Shown: positions 6,565 through 11,451 of the stretch, one piece after another
Layout of the letters: each line of letters begins with the position of its first letter
Position numbering within the stretch: position 1 is the stretch's first letter
From: Chlamydiota bacterium
Lineage (GTDB): Bacteria; Chlamydiota; Chlamydiia; Chlamydiales; SM23-39
Length of the DNA: 11,451 bases
Assembly: GCA_021772165.1 (NCBI GenBank)
Contig: JAJFMM010000134.1
Span: forward strand, 1-11,451
Reading direction: 5' to 3'
Position numbers and translations under genes: made by a program
Notes under the pieces: generated by a model
What the model was told of the DNA's origin: nothing
The model's input: only the letters and a program-made list of their open reading frames with translations
Databases searched by the model: none

Positions 6565-7335
6565 ATGTTTAAATTTTTTCTACCACTTTTTCTCGCCTGT
6601 TCAACACTTTGCGCCAGCACTACAGCACAAACTTTTCTTAATGAAAAGAGCCCCTCCTATGTCTATGCAGGTCCCATTTATCGCTATACAACACTAGACG
6701 CTAAGGGAATCGGGGATTTTGATGGTAATGAGTGGGGCGCTTATGCAGCTTATGAATACATCAAGCTCAATAGCTTTTACGCAAAGGTGGGTTTTGAGTG
6801 CGAGCTCGGATCGGTGAAGGATGGCCCCAATAGAATCGGTCAGCAGGATTACGATGTGATGGCTCTGATTGGCTATGTCGCAGCTCCGGGGGATTATAAA
6901 CGCCCTTGTGTCATCCCTTATGTCGGCTACGGTTACTACCTCATCCTCGAACATCTGGAGATCACAGGTTTTGCAGACCAAGATTACACCTACAAACTGC
7001 CCTATATACCTATTGGTCTCGCTCTCTTATTCAAAGCCTCTTCCGTTTTTACCTTCGGTGTTAACTACCATTACCAGTGGTACTTTGACCCGCACTTGAC
7101 CATCAAAAGTTTGGAAGGCTCTGCATGGGAACTATCTTATACCGGCGGACAAATGATCGATCTCTCCTTCATCTTCAACTGGTCCCCTCACTTTGGTATC
7201 AACTTTGAACCTTTTTATCAGTTGATACGACTTGGTAAATCGACTGCGATCACCAATTTTGGCACCCCTTTAGGAATTCAAAAACAGGTATTTCAAAATG
7301 CAGGGCTTAAAGCTTCGCTTATGTACTCTTTTTAA
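6565..7335 (+). CDS. Predicted outer-membrane beta-barrel protein, exported
   Basis: The 256 residues begin with a signal peptide (MFKFFLPLFLACSTLCAS, with probable cleavage within about residues 18-22). The mature part is rich in Tyr, Phe and Gly and alternates polar and hydrophobic residues, as in beta strands: YVYAGPIYRYTTL (32-44), AYAAYEYIKL (59-68), YAKVGFECELG (72-82), VMALIGYVA (98-106), VIPYVGYGYYLIL (116-128), FTFGVNYHYQWYF (162-174), MIDLSFIFNW (197-206) and GLKASLMYSF (247-256). It ends in Phe, the usual signal for insertion by the BAM complex. It is most like small porin or OmpW/OmpX-like barrels in style, but I cannot name a family. The short context FLAC is a poor lipobox, so a lipoprotein is unlikely. 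No strong Shine-Dalgarno is visible. Its 3' end overlaps the next gene by 38 bases, so the two are probably co-expressed. Confidence 0.8.
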   Translation: MFKFFLPLFLACSTLCASTTAQTFLNEKSPSYVYAGPIYRYTTLDAKGIGDFDGNEWGAYAAYEYIKLNSFYAKVGFECELGSVKDGPNRIGQQDYDVMALIGYVAAPGDYKRPCVIPYVGYGYYLILEHLEITGFADQDYTYKLPYIPIGLALLFKASSVFTFGVNYHYQWYFDPHLTIKSLEGSAWELSYTGGQMIDLSFIFNWSPHFGINFEPFYQLIRLGKSTAITNFGTPLGIQKQVFQNAGLKASLMYSF

Positions 7336-8851
7336 TCTTTTTTTCCTCTGCTTCCTCTCGGCAGATCTCCCAACCCAGGCAGAATTAGACACCTTTTATG
7401 AAGGCATCGTCCTACAAGGCCGTGCTACTCTGCCTGGAATAGCACCTCTCGGAAATGAGACAGAAGATCTTCAACGGTTCACCAATCAGAATTTCATGCT
7501 CTGGGATTACCTGATTGGTATTGGCACCGAAGCTGAGTACCAGTCTCATTTCGATAACTTGATGACTTTGTGTCAAAATCGGAAAATTGGCCGCTTGATT
7601 CTTTTCATTAAAGACCCCTCTGCGAACAACTTTTTTCAGCCGAATAACGCAACAGGCTTTGTAGCAAGAGCCAATCAGCTCTTCAATGCAATGGTACCGA
7701 TCGTCCCCTCTTTTGATATTGCTGTCTTTTTTTCCTCTGTGGCTTTTTCTAGCACTGCTCCCGCAGGGATGACTCCTACTGTCAATCCGGCTCCTGACAC
7801 CATTCTCTCGGGCTATTTTACTGACATACAAAATATGCTCGACTGGGCAAAAGCGATCATTGGACAGGTACCCGGAGTGAAAGAAATCACTTTCGATCCG
7901 GAGGCTCCTGGAGCGAATAAAACAACGCAGCAGTATGTCTATAATTACACCGATGAGTACAAATGGCTCAATGCGCTAGGCTCCATTCGCCTGGGAACAA
8001 CCCTTGGCGTTGATGAATCGAAAGTGACCTATGCCAATCTCTCCACGTTCCCTGTAAATCCGATTTACACGGCATCCATTGGCACTAATCCCCCGTTTCC
8101 CTCTCCTATGCCCACCTGGGCTCGCGGATCCGATGTAACAGCACCTCTACTCCAATCTGTGTATATCCAATGCTATGAATCTGCTATCCCTGCGATGTTT
8201 GAGGCAGGGTTTAGTTCTAGCACTGGGGCTCACTCCGGCTCGGTGGCATCCAACTATTTCAATAGTATGTTGCGAGATTTGCCTTATTTACAGGGTGTAG
8301 GGACGATTTCATTTATGCAAGGATCGACAGCCGTAACCGGAATGGGAACCAACTTTACCTCTTTCTCCGACCCACTTCTATTTTCCTTTGATAGTGCTAT
8401 CTCAGCGAATAATAAAATTGGGGCAGTGTGTGGTTTTAGTAGCGCTACATCATTATCTTTGGAAGGGGGGGCAGCTTTTTCAAGCATGGGGTTCCAGTCT
8501 TTCACCCGCACAGAAATTATAACCGCCTGGTCAACCACTCAGCCTGTGTTAACGCAGGCAATGCTCGACAACATCTATTGGATGTTTAGCGCTAACTATG
8601 AACCAAGCAAGAGCGAGGCCTTCTTCGGTAATTGGCAGCTTGGTGATTTTATGGATTTCATTGATGGTACTGTTGGTTTCAATGAGGCTAATACAACCAA
8701 TCCATTCACCCTCAATGGGGATGGATCTACGTATCTACAAGTCCCTACTCTGAACTATGTGCTTTATGATTATTACTTTGGAACGACTACGGTGAACACC
8801 ACTCCAAAAACATTCGGTGTCACGGATCCCTGGGATCTCTTATCGAATTAA
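7298..8851 (+). CDS. Uncharacterised exported protein with an embedded phage-tail-like beta domain
   Basis: The 517 residues start with a signal peptide (K5, R7, then a hydrophobic core LFNLFFLCFLSA, with cleavage probably near 22). I do not recognise the family. Residues 30-330 alternate strands and helices, including ILFIKDPS (101-108), IAVFFSSVAF (141-150) and VKEITFDPEAPG (194-205). This is compatible with a TIM-barrel-like fold, and the Asp/Glu after the strand at 197-202 would be candidate active-site residues, but that is speculation. Residues 333-404 read GVGTISFMQGSTAVTGMGTN followed by FTSF, a central GAVCGF and SSATSLSL. This is the pattern of a small beta domain common in phage tail and fibre proteins. 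The C-terminal part (405-517) resumes mixed alpha/beta with WMFSANYEPSKSEAFFGNWQ (428-447) and a Thr/Asn-rich end. The start lies inside the preceding barrel gene (38-base overlap, different frame), with only a weak AGG upstream, suggesting translational coupling. The stop overlaps the convergent helicase gene by four bases. Confidence 0.8.
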   Translation: MQGLKLRLCTLFNLFFLCFLSADLPTQAELDTFYEGIVLQGRATLPGIAPLGNETEDLQRFTNQNFMLWDYLIGIGTEAEYQSHFDNLMTLCQNRKIGRLILFIKDPSANNFFQPNNATGFVARANQLFNAMVPIVPSFDIAVFFSSVAFSSTAPAGMTPTVNPAPDTILSGYFTDIQNMLDWAKAIIGQVPGVKEITFDPEAPGANKTTQQYVYNYTDEYKWLNALGSIRLGTTLGVDESKVTYANLSTFPVNPIYTASIGTNPPFPSPMPTWARGSDVTAPLLQSVYIQCYESAIPAMFEAGFSSSTGAHSGSVASNYFNSMLRDLPYLQGVGTISFMQGSTAVTGMGTNFTSFSDPLLFSFDSAISANNKIGAVCGFSSATSLSLEGGAAFSSMGFQSFTRTEIITAWSTTQPVLTQAMLDNIYWMFSANYEPSKSEAFFGNWQLGDFMDFIDGTVGFNEANTTNPFTLNGDGSTYLQVPTLNYVLYDYYFGTTTVNTTPKTFGVTDPWDLLSN

Positions 8852-11451
8852 TCCCCAGCTTTCCAGATCGCCTCGAAGACGGCTAAGAGTTCTTCGCGGT
8901 TTAAGTAGGTGATCTGGTCCGCTTCGTCTTGGCCGATGATCTCTTCCATGAGACCTTTCTTTCTCTCGATGATCGCGTGGATATGCTCTTCGATCGTGTT
9001 CTTGGTGACGAGCTTAAAGACTTGCACGCCTCGGTTTTGCCCCATGCGGTGTACGCGGTCGGTCGCTTGGTTCTCCTTGGCGGGATTCCACCAGCGATCG
9101 TAGTGGATTACTATTGATGCAACAGTGAGATCAATTCCGACGCCTGCGGCGAGGAGCGAGGCGACAAAAACTTCACAGGCGGGATCATCGCGAAAACGCT
9201 GGAGCTGCTCTCTTCGATCGCGTGTTGAGCCTTTGATTGTCGCAAAGCCAATGCCTTTTTTCTTCAGATAGCTCTCGATGATCGCAAGCATTCCCAGGTA
9301 TTGCGAAAAGACGACGACTTTCTGTCCGCTATCTCTCGCTTCATGGATGAGTTCAACGAAGAGGTCCCATTTACCTGAGTCGTGGGATGCCCAATTTTTG
9401 ACCTGGCCAGATACAAGGCAGGGGTGATCGCAAATCTGCTTGAGGGTGGAGAGTGCGGAGAAAATATGGACATAGGGCACTGGCTTTTTGTTGTCTTTGA
9501 GGTCGCTATAGACTGTCTCGCGCATCCGAACGGCCATTTCTCGGTAGAGCTCTTTCTGCTCCCCCGATAGGTCGCAATAGGCGATCTCCTCGATTTTCTC
9601 CGGCAGGTCGGGCAGGACTTCGCTCTTTTTACGTCGGAGGATGAAGGGTTTAACGAGACGTGAGAGTAGGATTTTCTTTTCATGGTCTTGCTGTTTTTCG
9701 ATCGGGTTGATGAACAGCTCTCGGAAGAGCGCATCGGAGGGGAGGTAGTTGGGTAGCACGAGGTCAAACAGAGCTTTGATCTCGCGGAGGCGGTTTTCTA
9801 TCGGCGTTCCAGTGAGCCCGAGGCGCATGCGGGTGCGTAGCGAGCGCAGAGCTTTATGTGTCTGCGACGCTGCGTTCTTGGCGATCTGGATCTCATCGAA
9901 GATCGCGATCTCAAAGGAGTACTCTTTTAAGCTTTCTCTCCCCGTGCGGAGAATGCCGTAAGAGGTAAGCAGGAGATCGTAGTGTTCGTCAAAATGCTCG
10001 AGTGAGCGCTCCAGTCCGTAGTAGGTGCAGATGCGCAGGCCCGGTAGATAGCGCTGCAGCAGGTCTTGCCAGTGATAGATCACGGAGGTGGGGCAAACGA
10101 CGATGTATTTATTTGTTTTCGTGTCGTCTTCATGGAGGATCGCAGCTAGAAGCGCCATCGCTTGGTGTGTTTTTCCCAGTCCCATGTCATCGCAGAGGAG
10201 TCCTGAGAGTCCGTGGCAATAGAGAAACCAGAGCCACTGGACTCCTAGTTCCTGATAGGGGCGCAGCGTAGATTGCAGCTGGCTCACATCGAGTAGTCGA
10301 TGTGTCTCAAAGCGGCTAATCTCTTCGAGCAGCGCTCTACTCGCAACTGCAATGGGATCATTTCCTTTTGGCGGCCTGATGTCTTCAAAAATTGTGAGGC
10401 GGATCCATTCGAGTGTATTGAGTCGAACGATGCCTTTTTTACGATCAAGGCGCCCTTTTGTGATCTGGCGGATCCAGTTGAAGCGCGGCTCTTTTAAAAA
10501 CAGCAGTCCGGCAGGAGAAAAGAGATGGTTCTTTTTCTTCTGAAACGCATCCCAGATCGTAAAAATATCGACATGTCCTACTTCGGACACGTACTGGGCG
10601 TCGACTTGCCAGCCGGTGGTGCGTTTTCTTCTCTCACGGCTGATTTTCCGTATCTGTAGGTGGAGTTTCTGCGGTTTAACAAGTCGTGGATCGATATGCA
10701 GGAGGTATTTTTTGAGCGGCTCGAATTCATAGGCTAAAAAGGCACCTTCTTGATGTTCCGGCAGGACTAGCGGTTCTCTATAGCGCTCGGGTAGTCTCGA
10801 TGAGGGCGGCAGTTCTGAGAATCCCTTTTTCTGCACGTAGACAAAGTCTCCGTAAAAGCGCACTTGACTGGGTTTAATGCCCGTTGTGAATTCGCTTTTC
10901 GGCTCAACGGAAATTCTCTCGTCTTCATTCACTCGGATCGACAGGCCCATTTTTTCTACAAAAGAGCTCGATGCGAAAAAGCCCTGCACCTGCTCGAGGT
11001 CATCTTGATGCTGTGAGAGAAATGAGCCGATCTCTTCTTTGGCAACAATCAAGCCGGGATGCAGTGGCAGTCTGCCGCGGCTCTGCTTTTTCATGTAAAA
11101 GCCTTGGCCTTTCAGATAGACCCACTCGTCAAAATCGATGGCGCCTTCAAAATGCTCGGGGAAATCTAGTTGCGCGCCAAAGGAGAGGTCTCCTCTTGAG
11201 GTGAAGGTGTAGGTCAGATGCGCTTCGAGGGAACCGAAATGTGTCTGATAGCCAGGAAAGTGATGAAGCCAGTGGCGATGGCGATTGACGAAGTCAGACA
11301 CGTGCTCTCGCTCTATGACTTTCGGATCTTCTTCGAACATCAACTCTTCGAGCAGGTAAAAACCTTTTCCGGGCAGATAGACCCACGGGAAAAAGAGCGC
11401 TGCCTCTGGCTGCTGTAGATCTTGGGGCTCGAGCACATAAAGCTGTATACG
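8848..11451 (-). CDS. SNF2-family DNA helicase/ATPase with bacterial SNF2-associated N-terminus (5' end beyond window)
   Basis: A GTG at 11436 could start an 862-residue product, but the frame stays open for five more codons to the window edge. Chlamydial relatives that I recall (CT708, CT555) are about 1,160 residues, so the gene is most likely truncated by the window. The motifs (numbered from the GTG) are complete: ATPase DDMGLGKT at 416-423, VVCPTSVIYHW at 446-456, DEIQ at 514-517 in place of DEAH (usual in SNF2 proteins), LTGTPIEN at 541-548, RRKKSEVLPDLP at 601-612, VVVFSQYLGML at 707-717, SLLAAGVGIDLT at 760-771 and QATDRVHRMGQ at 790-800. The N-terminal part carries three repeats, WVYLPGKGFYLL (18-29), WVYLKGQGFYMK (105-116) and FVYVQKKGFSEL (198-209), each heading an 80-95-residue unit. 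Such proteins translocate on double-stranded DNA and remodel bound proteins or RNA polymerase; the specific role is unknown. Confidence 0.92.
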   Translation of the reverse strand, partial: RIQLYVLEPQDLQQPEAALFFPWVYLPGKGFYLLEELMFEEDPKVIEREHVSDFVNRHRHWLHHFPGYQTHFGSLEAHLTYTFTSRGDLSFGAQLDFPEHFEGAIDFDEWVYLKGQGFYMKKQSRGRLPLHPGLIVAKEEIGSFLSQHQDDLEQVQGFFASSSFVEKMGLSIRVNEDERISVEPKSEFTTGIKPSQVRFYGDFVYVQKKGFSELPPSSRLPERYREPLVLPEHQEGAFLAYEFEPLKKYLLHIDPRLVKPQKLHLQIRKISRERRKRTTGWQVDAQYVSEVGHVDIFTIWDAFQKKKNHLFSPAGLLFLKEPRFNWIRQITKGRLDRKKGIVRLNTLEWIRLTIFEDIRPPKGNDPIAVASRALLEEISRFETHRLLDVSQLQSTLRPYQELGVQWLWFLYCHGLSGLLCDDMGLGKTHQAMALLAAILHEDDTKTNKYIVVCPTSVIYHWQDLLQRYLPGLRICTYYGLERSLEHFDEHYDLLLTSYGILRTGRESLKEYSFEIAIFDEIQIAKNAASQTHKALRSLRTRMRLGLTGTPIENRLREIKALFDLVLPNYLPSDALFRELFINPIEKQQDHEKKILLSRLVKPFILRRKKSEVLPDLPEKIEEIAYCDLSGEQKELYREMAVRMRETVYSDLKDNKKPVPYVHIFSALSTLKQICDHPCLVSGQVKNWASHDSGKWDLFVELIHEARDSGQKVVVFSQYLGMLAIIESYLKKKGIGFATIKGSTRDRREQLQRFRDDPACEVFVASLLAAGVGIDLTVASIVIHYDRWWNPAKENQATDRVHRMGQNRGVQVFKLVTKNTIEEHIHAIIERKKGLMEEIIGQDEADQITYLNREELLAVFEAIWKAGD

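Noticed and set aside
6589..6603. Lipoprotein signal (FLAC at residues 9-12) in the beta-barrel protein
   Set aside because: The context lacks Leu at -3 and would leave an 11-residue signal; an ordinary signal peptide with later cleavage fits better.
7412..7831. Minus-strand open frame of 139 codons opposite the exported protein gene
   Set aside because: It is antisense to a gene with a signal peptide and coherent domain structure; no start signal or domain supports it.
8284..8538. A separate phage gene fragment at the tail-like domain
   Set aside because: The reading frame is continuous through the domain with no frameshift or stop, so it is part of the 517-residue protein.
9264..9767. Minus-strand open frame of 167 codons inside the SNF2 gene in another frame
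   Set aside because: The Ser/Arg-rich translation is a frame-shifted shadow of the helicase coding sequence.

Overview
The window most resembles the chromosome of an environmental member of the Chlamydiota (Parachlamydiales, an amoeba- or animal-associated obligate intracellular bacterium). The evidence is indirect: a bacterial SNF2 helicase with a long N-terminal extension lies a few genes from der. As I recall it, these two genes are also near neighbours in Chlamydia trachomatis (CT703 der, CT708 SNF2). They occur here with a SulP permease, an exported outer-membrane-type protein and a pair of lineage-specific small proteins. The assignment to phylum is an inference (about 0.65); genus cannot be fixed from what I see.

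Left region (1-4545, all minus strand). The gene order in the direction of transcription is der (4545-3184), a SulP-family anion permease with a STAS domain (3154-1367) and an M1 aminopeptidase of the PepN type (1104-1, cut by the window edge just after its GAMEN motif). der and sulP are 29 bases apart and are probably co-transcribed. Between sulP and pepN sits a compact 210-bp element with 20-bp imperfect terminal inverted repeats flanked by TATA, with nested inner palindromes. It looks like a non-autonomous transposon (MITE). Its end encodes the last codons and the stop of sulP. pepN has its own good candidate promoter just outside the element.

Central island (4546-6564). This more AT-rich stretch holds two paralogous minus-strand genes of 367 and 111 aa. 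Both begin with the same Ser/Arg-rich, acid-poor leader (MLSR.C.S.RV ... SLSR.C), preceded by the same GGAGGCT ribosome binding site. Both end with a shared ~51-residue module (Y[DE]E[YF] ... SF ... G ... YE ... Y..Y). The large protein carries this module twice clearly and perhaps four times. The leader resembles a mitochondrial presequence, so these are candidate secreted effectors of an uncharacterised family. This is the most interesting part of the window.

Right region (6565-11451). On the plus strand a predicted outer-membrane beta-barrel protein (256 aa, C-terminal Phe) overlaps by 38 bases a 517-aa exported protein of unknown function. The latter contains an inserted-looking beta domain of the 'GSTAVTGxGTNFTS' type otherwise familiar from phage tail proteins. 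Its stop codon overlaps, at a shared TTAA, the convergent stop of a large SNF2-family helicase on the minus strand. That helicase runs off the right edge and has three repeated 'VY[LV]...GF' modules ahead of its ATPase.

The housekeeping genes (der, pepN, sulP, SNF2) frame a lineage-specific cell-surface and effector block. No tRNA, rRNA, CRISPR array, intact insertion sequence or replication origin was seen.
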